DNA of 64,000 nucleotides from Calliphora vicina (GCF_958450345.1 NC_088784.1:78145747-78209746), one strand, 5' to 3'. Numbered from the stretch's first letter, positions 46,186-57,460 are shown. Numbers and translations: made by a program. The notes: generated by a model from the sequence alone, not told the origin.

Positions 46186-47990
46186 AGACAAAATTTGACC
46201 TTCGCAATGTATTACAATAATGAAGATACGATCTAGATCATTCGTACGCAAATATAGGCATTCAATTTGTGTGCATTATGGATAATAAATAAAATATCCG
46301 CAACAACATCAAGCAACTGATTGAAATATTTGTATTTTTACTCTCTATTACACTCTATTGTTTACATTCGGGTTGTGTACGTGTAAATTGACGAAAATCA
46401 TCGTAATCTGAATAATACGAACGCCTACCAATGATCTAGATACAAATACAAATCGTTAAATTTTACCTTCAATTTAAACTCCTGATTTAGCCAAATCGAA
46501 TAATGCCGTCGTTTTTAAATGAATTAAATTTTCATCGTTTTACTATCTAACCTGAATAGCCCTACACGATTTATCAACATTAACCTACCGATTTGGCCAA
46601 CAAAACAAATGAAATCTGCACTCTAGTTGCAGTAAAATTAAGTGAAGCATTTTAATAAATTTTGTCTGTGATTATGCAAAAATCGCTGCACACACGCAGA
46701 AACAATATACATCTGAACATATTTGAAATGAAAATAAAATTTAATATGATTATTTGGCAGGGCAAAATGCTCAACAATAATACATAATAGTACATATTTT
46801 GCAACAAATAACAGGCAGCAAGCAGCAGTATTTTAATAAATTTCAAACTGCAGCACTCGACATGCAGTCAGTCCATTCATTCAGCCAGCCAACCATCCAT
46901 CCATCCCATGCATCCTCGTTACCACTCAAAATTTTTGATTTTTGTTGGCAATAAAAGTAAAGGAATTATAACACGAAATTCAGCACTTAAAGCGATTTGC
47001 TGCATGTATCACTTTGATGCTGAACGAATGATAAATGCGAATAAATAAATACTTGAACGTATTTTTTATTTTTTTTTCTATTTAAAATACTCAAATCTGT
47101 TGTACACATGCCAGGGTTATTAAATGCAAATCTTGAATGAAATGAAAATGAAAATCTCATAGATCAATTATTTTTTTATTTTAATTTGTTCGTGATCATG
47201 AGTGAGTGTTAAAGTAAAAGAAAAAACTGTGTGGTTGTATTTGATTTGATGGCATTTTAAAGATATTTTATACGAGATTGTGTCAAATTTGACTTGGCTG
47301 TGTGGCACATTGTAAGATTTTATTTTATAATTTTCAGTTTTTCGTCACATCTGACGTGTGTAAGTGTAATCAACTGTTTAGTCATGGTTGTTTTTTTATG
47401 GTTTTCAGTTAAGATTTTCATGTGATTAATGAATGATGTTTTTTTTCTGTATTTTTTAAACATGTTTTGCAATTACTACCATAATACTATTGATATTTAT
47501 ATTGAATGATTTTTTGAACAAATCTTTATTTAATCTTACCTAGTTTTGTTATGTTTAGATGATACAGCTAATACATATTTGAAGTGGATTAGAAAAATCT
47601 CTGGTGTTTTTATCTTTACAAATTTAAAAGATTTAAAATGTATGCTAATTGAATGCAAAATTGTCTTATTCAATACATTGTATTGTATTGAAGGAAATCA
47701 AGTTTTTAATGAACTTCATATTATGCAATCAACATAATCATCTCTAACCTTGGAAAATTTGTGATTTGTTGATCTCCTGAAAATATAGCCATTTTCAATG
47801 TGACTTTCTTCAAGATTTATACAAAGGTATTCAAAAAACATAGATCTTTCGGACGTTACGTTAAGTCTTTTGATAAAATGATCGGTTTAGTCCTGTTTTA
47901 TTCATTCTATTCAATAATGTATTTCACAAATTTAGTTTTTTTTATTAAAAAAACAAACACAAACTGCGACTCGTTTTGCTTGCCTGCAGA
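46186..47990. other. Non-coding stretch
   Basis: Short simple repeats lie at 46880-46910 (CCATCCATCCATCC). Otherwise AT-rich. Small frames, including 47546-47737 and 47800-48138, lack motifs. The latter runs into the tRNA-like sequence. Confidence 0.35.
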
Positions 47991-47999
47991 TATAGCCAG

Positions 48000-48105
48000 A
48001 GTTTCTGGCTGGAATCGAACCCCCAACCCTCAGATTGGTAGTGCAGCACTCTACCTTCTACATTATCGGGGCACCAATATAAAAACCAATCTGATATTTT
48101 TTGCT
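48000..48105 (-). other. tRNA-related sequence (pol III A and B box-like), pseudogene or SINE head
   Basis: On the minus strand, ATGTAGAAGGTAGAGTGC resembles the tRNA D-arm/A box (AGYNGGTAGAGC), and GGGGGTTCGATTCC matches the B box GGTTCGANTCC, with CTGCACTACCAATCTGAG between, in the position of the anticodon arm. The anticodon and T stems do not pair well, so this is not a working tRNA. A downstream hairpin AGCCAGAGTTTCTGGCT overlaps the 3' side. A tRNA pseudogene or a tRNA-derived SINE head are both possible. Confidence 0.5.
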
Positions 48106-48149
48106 CCTAGAGATTTTTGTTTTACAGATCACGCCTGACTGGTGTCATT

Positions 48150-48962
48150 TTTATACCCTTCACCTTCGTGAGAAGGGTAAGTACAAGTTTGTCATTCCGT
48201 TTGTAATTTCTACAATATAATTTTCCGACCCTATAAAGTATATATATTCTGGATCCTGATAGATAGCGGAGTCGATTAAGCCATGTCCGTCTGTCTGTCG
48301 ATTGAAATAAATTTTCTGAAGACCCCCATATATCTTCGGGATCCAAATCTTCAGGCATGCTTTCGAGAAGCTTCCTATTTAAAATCAGCAAAATTGGTCC
48401 ACAAATGGCTGAGATATGAGGAAAAAACCAGGACAACCTCGATTTTTGACCTATATCTGGATTACTAATGATATGGATATCTAATGATAGATATTTCAAA
48501 GACCCTTGCAACGACGTATGTATATAAGACCATAGTAAATTGGACCTGCAATGGGTCAAAACCGGAAACAAATATTTTTTAACCCGAATTTTTTTAATTT
48601 AATTTTTTTAATGGGTCAAAACCGGAAACAAATATTTTTTAACCCGAATTTTTTTTTTCACCAAAACAATTTTTTTTAAAATTTAAAAAACAAAAAATTT
48701 TTTTTTTAAATTTAAAAAAAATAACAATTCGAAAAATTTTTTTTCCAAAAAATATTTTTTAACCCGAATTTTTTTTTCACCAAAAACAAATTTAAAAAAC
48801 AAAAAATTTTTTTTAAAATTTAAAAAAAAATAAAATAATTCGAAAATTTTTTTGGAAAAAAAAAATATTTTTGTTTACCTAAAAATATTTAAAATTTGTA
48901 TTTTGAAGTATAATTTGGTGAAGGGTATATAAGATTCGGAACAGCCGAATTAGCTCTCTTGC
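48150..48962 (-). repeat. Family A dispersed repeat, near-complete inverted copy
   Basis: It runs from the 3' hairpin end TACCCTTCACCTTCGTGAGA and AGGGTA through CATGTCCGTCTGTCTGTCG, ATGGCTGAGATATGAGG and GGATATCTAATGATAG to the A/T spacer, then TTTGGTGAAGGGTATATAAG, a mutated hairpin (TTCGGAACAGCCGAA) and AGCTCTCTTGCTTG. It is the second reference copy of the family, about 810 bp. Confidence 0.7.
48549..48656. repeat. Recent 60-bp tandem duplication inside the family A copy
   Basis: AATGGGTCAAAACCGGAAAC plus AAATATTTTTTAACCCGAAT occurs twice without a mismatch, beginning at about 48550 and 48610. This is the family A spacer boundary, showing how these elements expand internally. Confidence 0.85.
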
Positions 48963-50147
48963 TTGTTTATTTTCAAATAACGAAATTCCTTGAACGGGAA
49001 AAATGTGCCCACTGTGACGTTATTTGCCGCGTGATAGTAAAAATACTTTGTATGTAATTAAGAAACATATAGGGTTATGTAAATATGGAGCATTTTCGAG
49101 GATCGGTGCTTTGCGTTTTTAGAATTTTTTTAATTAAATCTAAAATTTTCTTTCAAAATTGGATAAGTTTTAGATAGGTCTGGGTGGACTATATACGCTT
49201 GAGTGAGCCAAATGTTATTTTACACGATTTTGCATTAAGTTCTCCTTCCGTGTCATATAAAAATTGTATATAGTTCCAAAGAAAAGAAAAATTATAGGGA
49301 CATTTTTGGGAAAAAAAGTAAAAAATATTTCGGTTTTTATGTGTTCCAATTTTGGATGTGTGTAATTTTTATAGGGACGAAATAACTGTTAGCTAGTTGT
49401 TTTTATTTTATTCGGAATTTTATAACAACTCTCCGTAGGACCGCCATATCTAAAAAACGAAAAAAAAAATCCAGCAAAATTAAATTAATCTAAATATCTC
49501 TTGAACTAAAAGAGATAACTTATATATTATTCTTTTTGTAGATCTCGTCAAGGACTATATACATATATGTACATATAAAATATATAACAAAGGATCGAAG
49601 AATTAATTCTTAATTCCATTTTTGAGATCAAAATAAGTTTTAATCTTAACGATTCAGTTAATTGTATTAAGTTCATTCCTTTCACTAAAAGGCTTAAGAA
49701 AATTTGTTTCAATTCATTTTGTAAATAATAAAAAGCTAAATAATACTGAATGAAGAAAACAAATTTTAACTCAATTTGTAGTAGATTTGAATCAACAAAA
49801 ATTTAATCATTCAAAGTTTGAAGAAATTCTGTTATTAATTAACTTCAAAATTAATTAAATTTAATGAAGCTTTTGAAGGTAGCTAAAGAATTAGATATTG
49901 GGAATGGATTTATGAAATGAAAGGCTTGCATTTTTTAATTACGGATTAAGATTTTAGTGAATTAAGCTTAAATTGAATTAACTAATACGAAGCTCTATAT
50001 ATAATGATTATAACATTAAGTTTTTATATGATATTTTGCTATAATATTCATAATTTACAGTATTATTATATATTTCGGAAATAGTCGGGTACCCGGGAAT
50101 GTAGAGAAAAATTTTCCCGATTCCCGGGAAATTAAAAACCCTATTTG
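48963..50147. other. Non-coding stretch
   Basis: No gene. ATATACATATATGTACATAT near 49557 is palindromic simple sequence. CCCGGGAATGTAG and TTCCCGGGAA near 50090-50125 form a small GC inverted pair. Nothing else is recognised. Confidence 0.35.
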
Positions 50148-50275
50148 CGACCAAAGTATATAGATAGCGAAGCCGATATAGCCATGTCCGTCTGTATGTT
50201 GAAATAAAATTTCCGTAGCCCCCAAATAACTTACAAACTTGATTGATACATCAATATATCGGGAAACATGGAGAA
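50148..50275 (-). repeat. Family A dispersed repeat, short fragment
   Basis: TTTGCGACCAAAGTATATAG, ATATAGCCATGTCCGTCTGT, CCCCAAATAACTTACAAAC and CATCAATATATCGGGAA are family A body words in inverted order. Confidence 0.6.
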
Positions 50276-50384
50276 AACACAGTTTTTCTCCATTAAATTT
50301 ATATTTTCAGACGGTTCGTGTCTAACGAATTTTTTCTCTATTTGTCGGACGGTGTAATGCTCCCTTCGATCAAAAATCCCCAAT

Positions 50385-50545
50385 TTTTGGGACAATGTTA
50401 TTATAAGATAATTATGAATGTGAAGTCATTTTCTGAGGGGGAATTCTCTATTCCACGACAAATTTTGAAACGGTATTCCGGGGGGACATTTGAATGGGGG
50501 CTAGGTGAAATCGTGGACAGATATTGCCCATTTACAATACCAAAT
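50385..50545 (+). repeat. Family B dispersed repeat, short fragment
   Basis: GTTATTATAAGATAATTATGAATG, read as TTATTATAAGATAATTATG, then TCATTTTCTGAGGGG, GTATTCCGGGGGGACATTTG and GGGGGCTAGGTGAAATCGTG are family B body words with an internal deletion between them. Confidence 0.55.
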
Positions 50546-51435
50546 AAACCTTGTCAATAGATAGTATTTATGGATAATATCAGCTAGATCTATCGCGTTT
50601 TCAACCGACCAAGACCTCCATATTTTTTGTTGGTGGCTATAAAAATAAATGTCAGAGATTTTTCTTTCGGGTCATATTCACATATTGGAGTATATCCTTG
50701 TTTTCTTTTTAGCGAAATTATAATTGTACTGCTAATTAAATTGGAATTATTTAATTCACATTACTCTTTCTTTTGTTTATTTTTTACTAATTAAACTTTT
50801 TTATATTTTTTTTGCAGGTAAGTTCTAATTTTGGAATACATTTAGTAAACAGGTTTAGTATAAATTGTTTTTTCTTATACAAAGGCACTAAATATAATCA
50901 ATTTATATTTGCTAAAAATTGTGTTAACTTTATTTTTATTTATTGATCTTTTATTTATTTTGGGTAATTTTCTTTTCGACTCAGTTTGCTAGCACCCATT
51001 ATGACGGTATTTTCCAAGTTTACAAAATAGAATGATGAAGAAACAGTAGAAATATGTATATGGTTACGTTTTTACGTTCTAAAAATGGTGGTTTATTACG
51101 CTTAAATAAACCGGATACTTTTGTTTCCACATAAAAGCGATAAGTTGTTTAAAATGTGTTACAAGTCTTTATTTATTCGAATTTACTTAAAAATTTAAAT
51201 AGTCACTTTCTTTTAATACACTCATTTGTATTACAATACACCGGTAATACAGTAAAAGTTTATTCTAACAGCGCCTATCATAAACTAACTGACTACAGCT
51301 GTGCATATCATCTAGAAGTTTCATGAATTATCTAACGGACAAAACTAGACTGTGCCATTCTAGAGCTTTCAGCAGCCCTAATGTTAGCAGCTTTAACAGT
51401 TAATTTTGGAACCACTCTGCTGCCAATTATGACAA
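50546..51435. other. Non-coding stretch
   Basis: AT-rich. TTTTTTTGCAGGTAAG at about 50808-50823 places an acceptor directly against a donor, with no exon between. Nothing else is seen. Confidence 0.3.
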
Positions 51436-51587
51436 TTGCCCAATTCACAATTGATGTCGTAGTGTTGTAGCGTTGTATGTCATAAATATTTTTCAAACAA
51501 ATTTTTCGAAACAAAAACAAAACATTAATAAAAAAAATTACGACATACAACGATACAACGCTACGACACCAATTGTGAATTGGGCAA
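51436..51587. mobile_element. 152-bp hairpin MITE with 46-bp arms
   Basis: TTGCCCAATTCACAATTGAT and the following GTCGTAGTGTTG (left arm to 51481) pair with the right arm 51542-51587 (reverse complement TTGCCCAATTCACAATTGGT). Only about three of 46 positions differ. The loop is about 60 bp. ACAATTG/CAATTG words within the arms are themselves palindromic. Confidence 0.75.
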
Positions 51588-53014
51588 ATGTATACAAAAG
51601 CTTGTTAAAACCAGAAATTTTAAAAAATAATCTGTACATACTTTTTTTTATAGCCGATTCAAATTTAAAATTTTAAATGGCCCACCCTTTACTTGTTTTA
51701 ATTATATTTTCTCTGTAACACAGTATTATTACTTTATTTAGTTTTATTTTATATAAAATATATAAAAGCAAATATGTATGTTCATAATTAAATTAATTAA
51801 CAAAAAATTTATAAAACCACAAAATTGTGTTGGGCTCAATTTTACAATGACCCCAATAATGAAGTGTAACAAAAAATAAATAAACCACACAGGTGTTATT
51901 TTAAACATTATTTAAAATTTACAATAAATTTTTGTATAGAAATTTTTCACATTATTTTAGCTGTTTAAACAATATTGAACTTTGTTTAGCATCAATCTAA
52001 TTTGTTTGGACATTACGGTTAAAAGTGTAAAATTTATAAAATTTAGATCAGTTTTTAGCAAACAAAATAAATAATAAAAAAAAATTAAACACTCTAATTA
52101 ATATAAACAATTTTTTGCAACTGCTAGTTAATTGAGTTTATTTTTTCTATTTATTTTTTGTTTGCCTTTTTTGTGGTAACAACAACAATTTCTATTATTT
52201 GTATGAATTTGTGTATTTTTTCAAAATTATATTTTTTTTATATTGAAATCAAAACAACTACAATTAGTTTATAGGCCGGCCATGTAATCTGCCACAGTTT
52301 AGACTAGACAATGATGTGAAAAATTTATAAAGCATTATTTGATATTAAGAGAAATATGCAGTTTTTTTTGCATTAAATGTGAATGTGTGATGAATTTTTG
52401 TGTAAATTTTTGATGCGTTGTTAGTATTTTTTTTTTGGCAATTGTTTAAATTTTAACACAATTTATGGCTTAAATGAGGTTAATTTTATTCAGTTGATAT
52501 TTGTTTTTCTTTAGTTTTGTGTGTTTAATTAAACAAAAGGAAAATGCATTTAATAATTGGATGAAATGTTGAAATGTAAATAAATAATTGGAATTATTTA
52601 AGAAAAATGTTGAATTAAATGGTTTTTTTTTATGGTAGAATATTGAAATCATTTGCTATAGATGTCAGTGAAATGTATATAAATTAGTTATTTATTAAGA
52701 AACATTTGCATTATACATAATTTCTGTTCTTAAAATATATGTTAATGAATCATGTTTATTAACAATTGACCTTTGCTATATATGTGAGAAGATTTCAGAT
52801 GATCAGAAATTGTATCAGATCTCGTGTCAATCGCTAAATTTCTGACTCTTTGCTGCTTACATTATCGGTTTTTAACTATTATTTTAACACACTGATGTCA
52901 TTGAAGTCAAGTGCTTACCACAACCGCTAGAAGTCTTTGATGCCATTACTTTGATATCGCCAAAACAAGCTATAATTAATACCTCATTGACAGTTAGGTT
53001 TCACTAAACCAAAA
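51588..53014. other. Non-coding stretch
   Basis: AT-rich with no feature recognised. Confidence 0.35.
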
Positions 53015-53375
53015 AAAAAAGTAAGAGCTGTATTCTGATGTGCCGAATCTTTTTTTAAAAATATATTTTTTTAAATTTTTTAAAAAATAATTTTTTCCAA
53101 GTTTTTTTTTAATTTTTTTAAAAAAGATTTTTGTGTTTTTTTTTTTTTTTTAATTTTTAAAAAAAAAAATTTTTTTTGGAAAAAAATTTATGTCCAAAAA
53201 ATTTTTTGGATGAAAAAAAAATTCGGGTTAAAAAATGTAATATATTAATGACTTAGTAATCCAGATATAGATCAAAAATAGGGAAAAAATCCCGGTTTTT
53301 TTCTTATATCTCAGAAGAATTCCCGATATATTGGTGTATGAATCATGTATGTAATTTATTTGGTGGCTACGGAAA
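53015..53375 (+). repeat. Family A dispersed repeat, eroded copy
   Basis: AAAGTAAGAGCTGTATTCTG and TGTGCCGAATCTTTTT give the 5' end with a damaged hairpin. The A/T spacer follows, then ATTCGGGTTAAAAAATG, AATGACTTAGTAATCCAGAT, AGAATTCCCGATATATTGG and GCTACGGAAAGTTGAT. It joins directly to a family B fragment. Confidence 0.6.
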
Positions 53376-53790
53376 GTTGATAGAACCATTACGCTTCATA
53401 TAAAACTTGTTTATGAGGGGGCTGAAGGGGGCCTTGCCTGTGGACTAGGGACAAATGTTGAACGATTTTCGCTATTCTTTACAGCAGTCATGCCCAAGCC
53501 CTATACTCTTGGTGCTCATTTGTTTTTGTAAATCGTATGATATTTTAAAAATGTGTGTTTTTTTTTCTTTTTTCTTTGTATGAATTGGTTTTAACAAAAA
53601 AAAATATTGAATAAAAAGTAGTTTTTCTTTAAATGTATTGGTGTTTACTCTTCCATAAGGAACTTATGGGCACCCCTGTTTTACAGTATAATTTCAGAGT
53701 ACTTACAATTTGTGCAAAATTTTAACAGGTTTGCCGCAAAATCAACATATTTATGACGGCTCAAACAGTATTCCGGGGGGATATTTGGAT
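53376..53790 (+). repeat. Family B dispersed repeat, partial, split by a hAT-like MITE
   Basis: It begins TAGAACCATTACGCTTCATA, then AACTTGTTTATGAGGGGGCT, GTGGACTAGGGACAAATGTT and GATTTTCGCTATTCTTTACA. The MITE follows, then ACAGTATAATTTCAGAGTAC, ATATTTATGACGGCTCAAAC and AGTATTCCGGGGGGATATTT, where a mariner relic starts. Confidence 0.6.
53485..53678. mobile_element. 194-bp hAT-like MITE with 8-bp target duplication
   Basis: The ends are CAGTCATGCCCAAG and, in reverse complement, CAGGGGTGCCCATAAG. hAT elements typically end in CAG-G and make 8-bp duplications. The flanks CTTTACAG (53477-53484) and TTTTACAG (53679-53686) match in 7 of 8 bases. The uninterrupted family B sequence (CTTTACAGTATAATTTC at 41.68 kb) gives the empty site. 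There is no ORF. Confidence 0.8.
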
Positions 53791-53791
53791 G

Positions 53792-54740
53792 CAAAATATT
53801 TTTATTTTTCAACATAGTCTCCTTTGAGCTCTATACACATTGTCCATTGTTGCTCTAAAAATAAGATTTGTCGAGTTCTTCAAAATATGTATTTGTTTTT
53901 GAGACAATTTCATCGTTGGACTCAAATAACTTTATCTTGGCTAAATACGGTCGGTTTTATTTTCAAATCCTTATTAAATCGAGTTGGTATAATAGTCGCC
54001 ATTGATTGTTTTATCGTTTTGAATGTTGTCAATTTGGATTATATCGCGTGCATCATAATTAGTTTATTTGCTGACAAATCCACCTTGGCCTTCTTTGGCG
54101 GCAATTCTCCCCTTCTTTACTGCTGTTTGTTCTCTGCTGTATTGTGTTGATGCAAGTTTCCTCAACATTTAGGAAACGGTGCTAAAACTCCTCCATATTG
54201 CAAATGTACAACACCAAAGATTCCTGTGAAGTTGTCACACGATTGCGTTTGTATTCGATTGTGACTAAACGCGGCAGCCATCTTGCGGAAAGCTTTCTCA
54301 TACCCAAGTGATCATTCAAAATTTAAACCACTGAGCTCTGTGAGATGCCTGTGGCTTCTACAATCTCTCGTATTTTCAACACCATATTGTGAATTTTTTC
54401 AATTGTTTCGGGTATAAAGACCTCAACTGGGCGTCCAAAACTTTCGGCATCTTCCGTGCTTCTAAGGCCACAACGAAATTCAGTAAACCACGTTTTTACC
54501 ATTGAAATTGATGGTGCATAGTATTTATCAGACATAGCCTGGGTTTGAGTGCTGGTTTTACTTTCACAAAAAATAATGCTTAATGAGCAAACGAAATTCA
54601 CTTTTTTCCCATTTCTCCTCAAGTCACGAGGTAGGCTGGTTAAAATTTTGACAGGAGTCAACTAGTAGATTGCTATTGGCAGGAGCAGTGTTGCACTTTC
54701 AGTTAAGAGGCTGAAATTCGTAAATATATTTTGAGTCCTT
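53792..54740 (-). mobile_element. mariner relic copy 2, internally deleted
   Basis: The minus strand encodes, in order: DKYYAPSISMVKTWFTEFRC and GLRSTEDAESFGRPVEV, ETIEKIHNMVLKIREIVEA and TGISQSSVV (54323-54560), NDHLGMRKLSARWLPRL with RVTTSQES (54215-54320), LPPKKAKVDLSANK near 54080, DNIQNDKTING near 54010, then the C-terminal FESNDEIVSKTNTYFEELDK near 53840-53920. A longer middle part is kept than in copies 1 and 3, but the HDNARPH and SPDLAPSD catalytic regions are missing and stops are frequent. The C-terminal end stops abruptly against family B at 53790, with no TIR. The 5' leader matches copy 1. Confidence 0.78.
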
Positions 54741-55394
54741 GTGAAACTGAAAGACGATATAGTCTGTGAAATTTCATGACATATTTTTTTATAAAATTTT
54801 CAATTAAATAATATTTTTAGTTTTGAAAGTGGAAAAACAATTGTTTTTCATAAAAAATGTTTATTACAATAAAATTAATTAAAAGTCTTATTTTTGCTTT
54901 TTTCTGCATATTTGTGTGCATATTATCCGTTTTTTTTTTGAGATTTTGTGCTTCATTATTTAATTTTGTTTTTGCATATTTAAACTTGCCCTGCTTATAT
55001 ATGTACATACATAAGTATATAGAAGCTACCGAGCATGTTGCAACATATTTATGTAGCATGTTAAACACAACCAAAAAATATATTTATCATATTTTAAATA
55101 TTTTTTTGATTATGATCAAGCGATACAGAAACATGAGATTCTGACAAATTTATTCATTTACAAAAACAAAATAATAAAAAAAAATGTATTTATGATGTAA
55201 AAATAAAATTATATTCAACAAAAACAATAATATAAAAAAAACATAAAACTTATTTATGTAAATCATAATAAAAACAACACTAACAATAAGTTGTAATAAT
55301 TGTCAACAATAACAACAGCTACAACTACGTGCATGGTTTTAAATCTATGACAACATACGAGTGAATATTTATACATAAATGTATGTTGCATACC
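54741..55394. other. Non-coding stretch
   Basis: AT-rich, with two overlapping opposite frames at 54817-55144 that show no motif. AACAATAACAACAGCTACAAC-type sequence near 55300. No gene is called. Confidence 0.35.
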
Positions 55395-55793
55395 CAAATC
55401 ACGAGTGGCATGAATTCATAGTTGTAACAATTCACCACGAATGTTAAGTTTATATATAAGTTTGTCATTCCGTTTGTTATTTCCACAATATTAATTTTGG
55501 GATCCAATAAGGAAGCTGTTATAAAGATGTGAGTCTATGTGAATGTTAGTGGAAATCAAGTTTCCGCCGACCACAGATATCTGAGGGTCCCAAAACTTGT
55601 TTTAAAATATGAGATATATGTTCGGTAATGTTGGTATTGAAAATCAGTAAAATCGATCCATAAATAACTGAGATATGATCAACTAATCATGACTACCTCG
55701 ATTTTTGGTTATATCTATATATCTCGGATACTAAGTTCTGTACAAAGGCGATATATGTATATATCAAATGAAAGCTATTTTTAAGGCCTTTGC
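55395..55793 (-). repeat. Family A dispersed repeat, highly diverged
   Basis: Inverted: TCACGAGTGGCATGAAT, AAGTTTGTCATTCCGTTTG, ATCAAGTTTCCGCCGACC, AACTGAGATATGATCAAC and CTCGATTTTTGGTTATATC are recognisable but poorly matched. It is interrupted or ended by the MITE at 55794. Confidence 0.5.
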
Positions 55794-55940
55794 GCTGATT
55801 AACACTCCTTAAGTTTACTTGAGTAAGTCTTGATTTTGTAGATGAGAGGAAGGGAGCTTCGAAAGATTTTCCTCTTTTTCTTCCTCTCTTTTCTATAAAT
55901 TCAAGACTTGCTCAAGTAAACTTAACTTGTGTGAACCAGC
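55794..55940. mobile_element. 147-bp hairpin MITE with GCTGRTT ends
   Basis: The left arm (GCTGATTAACACTCC, then AAGTTTACTTGAGTAAGTCT) pairs with the right arm (reverse complement GCTGGTTCACACAAG, then AAGTTTACTTGAGCAAGTCT). GAGAGGAAG/CTTCCTCTC continues the stem. The loop is only about 15-20 bp. The target duplication is not clear. Confidence 0.75.
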
Positions 55941-56374
55941 ACTTTCTATATAATTTGTGTGCAGATGACGAATAAATAGTTTTTGTCACCGAAATGAATT
56001 TTTCTTTTAAAATATGCTAAGACGAAAGAAAGGGTTTATAACAAACGCCACTGCCAAATATAAAATTCTTAATTGTTTTTTTTTTATTTTAGTTTGTTTG
56101 TTTTTTGAGTGTAAATTTTCATTGAAATTGTAACTACAATTTCTTGTTTTATTTTCATATACTGAGCTACTAGGCTAGCATTTATAGGGCATCATAAGTT
56201 ACTGGCACAAATGTATGATATTTGATGTTTATAACGAGCAGAGAAGGAATAACAGAATAACCTTGTAACAGTTATGATGTAAACTATTCAAACAGAACAA
56301 TATTTTATCCTGTTTAGTTTGTTTATATAGTTCAATATTTAATTCAGTTATGAATCTTATCAAAATTGAAACAA
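55941..56374. other. Non-coding stretch
   Basis: Nothing is recognised between the MITE and the mariner relic. Confidence 0.3.
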
Positions 56375-57460
56375 GATGCGTCATTTAGTTTGTGTTTGTC
56401 AGCCATTGATAGCAGACTACCGCGAGACTTGTCTTCTCGTTAACTGTTTCAGGCAAGGTTTTATGTGTATAAGTTTAAAATCAAAACAATTGCATTTTTT
56501 ACTTTAATTAAGGTTAGTTTATTGTAAAAAATAAGAAAAGAAAAACTCCTCATTGCAAGGTTTTTATAGAATGGGGTGGTTAGTTTATTAACCACCATGT
56601 CGGTTGGCATTAAAAATAATTATGATACAAATTTACGTAGCGTATAAATTTGTTTGAAAGCTAATCAGTTTGACTAAATTTTCTGAGAAAAGTAACACTG
56701 AATTCGATGAAGAATAAACACTCTGTGCTTTTTTATTGGATGCGTGGAAGTCTCTTAGAAAAACTGCGGTTTACAATATTTACAAATTAATATATTAATC
56801 TAACCTGACGGCAAAGTTTTGCAAAAAAACATAAACAATGACTTCAAAATAATTTAATTGTTAAGCAAAATGCCAATAGATGCCAATAAACTATGTTTTA
56901 AAGACTATAGAAAAGGTGGTTAGAAAAGTGACCACTAAAGAGTTAAGCATTATATTTTGCTTGATAAATACTCTGCATCATCAATTTCAATCCGAACAAT
57001 TGAACAAATTCACGTTATGGGTTAAATCAATCGGTGGTTGAAACTGCTGGCAATTGTGGAAGCCATAGGCATTTCACATAACTCATTCGTTTCAATTTTG
57101 AATGATCATTGGGGCAGGAGAAAGCTTTCAGCAAGATGGCTGCCGTGTTTGCTCACAATCGATTTGCATTTGTGTGATCGTGTGACAACTTCGCAGGAAT
57201 GTTTGGCGTTATTCAACGTAGATCCAACACAACACACCAGAGACCAAACAGCAGTCAAAACAGTAGGATTTTTTTGGATAAATCGGCCATCAAATACATA
57301 TTTTGATGACCTCGACACATCTTATTTTTTAGAAGGAGAAACACAAATTGGAGGAACCTCAAAATTTACAGAAATCGTGGATTTTTATAGTCCAAAATAG
57401 AATCAATTCATGCTGCCTTGTTTAGTCAATAAAGCAACATTATAAAATTACGCTCCTTTA
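56375..57460 (+). mobile_element. mariner relic copy 3, internally deleted and interrupted
   Basis: The leader (TTTGTGTTTGTCAGCCATTG and ATAGCAGACT) matches copy 1 near 43740. After an insertion (56574-56938), coding pieces resume: VEAIGISHNSFVSILNDHWG and RRKLSARWLPCLLTIDLH (57055-57170), RVTTSQECLALFNVDPTQHT (57178-57240), then TAVKTVG passing into SNTYFDDLDTSYF, the same junction as in copy 1. A 120-codon frame (57038-57400) is still open across this junction. The catalytic core is absent, so the frame cannot make an active transposase. Confidence 0.72.
56574..56938. mobile_element. About 365-bp inverted-repeat element inside mariner copy 3
   Basis: The left end GGTGGTTAGTTTATTAACC plus ACC resembles the right end in reverse complement (AGTGGTCACTTTTCTAACC plus ACC). 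Each end is itself a small hairpin (GGTGGTTA with TAACCACC at 56575-56596). TTGGCATT near 56605 pairs with AATGCCAA near 56870. The target duplication is not resolved. Confidence 0.5.

Noticed and set aside
50808..50823. Splice acceptor next to donor (TTTTTTTGCAGGTAAG)
   Set aside because: There is no exon between them. It could be a recursive-splice-like site (AG directly followed by GTAAG), but nothing beyond the motif supports it, so it was not raised as a finding.
57038..57400. Intact gene from the 120-codon frame
   Set aside because: It is a mariner transposase remnant that reads across an internal deletion and lacks the catalytic core.
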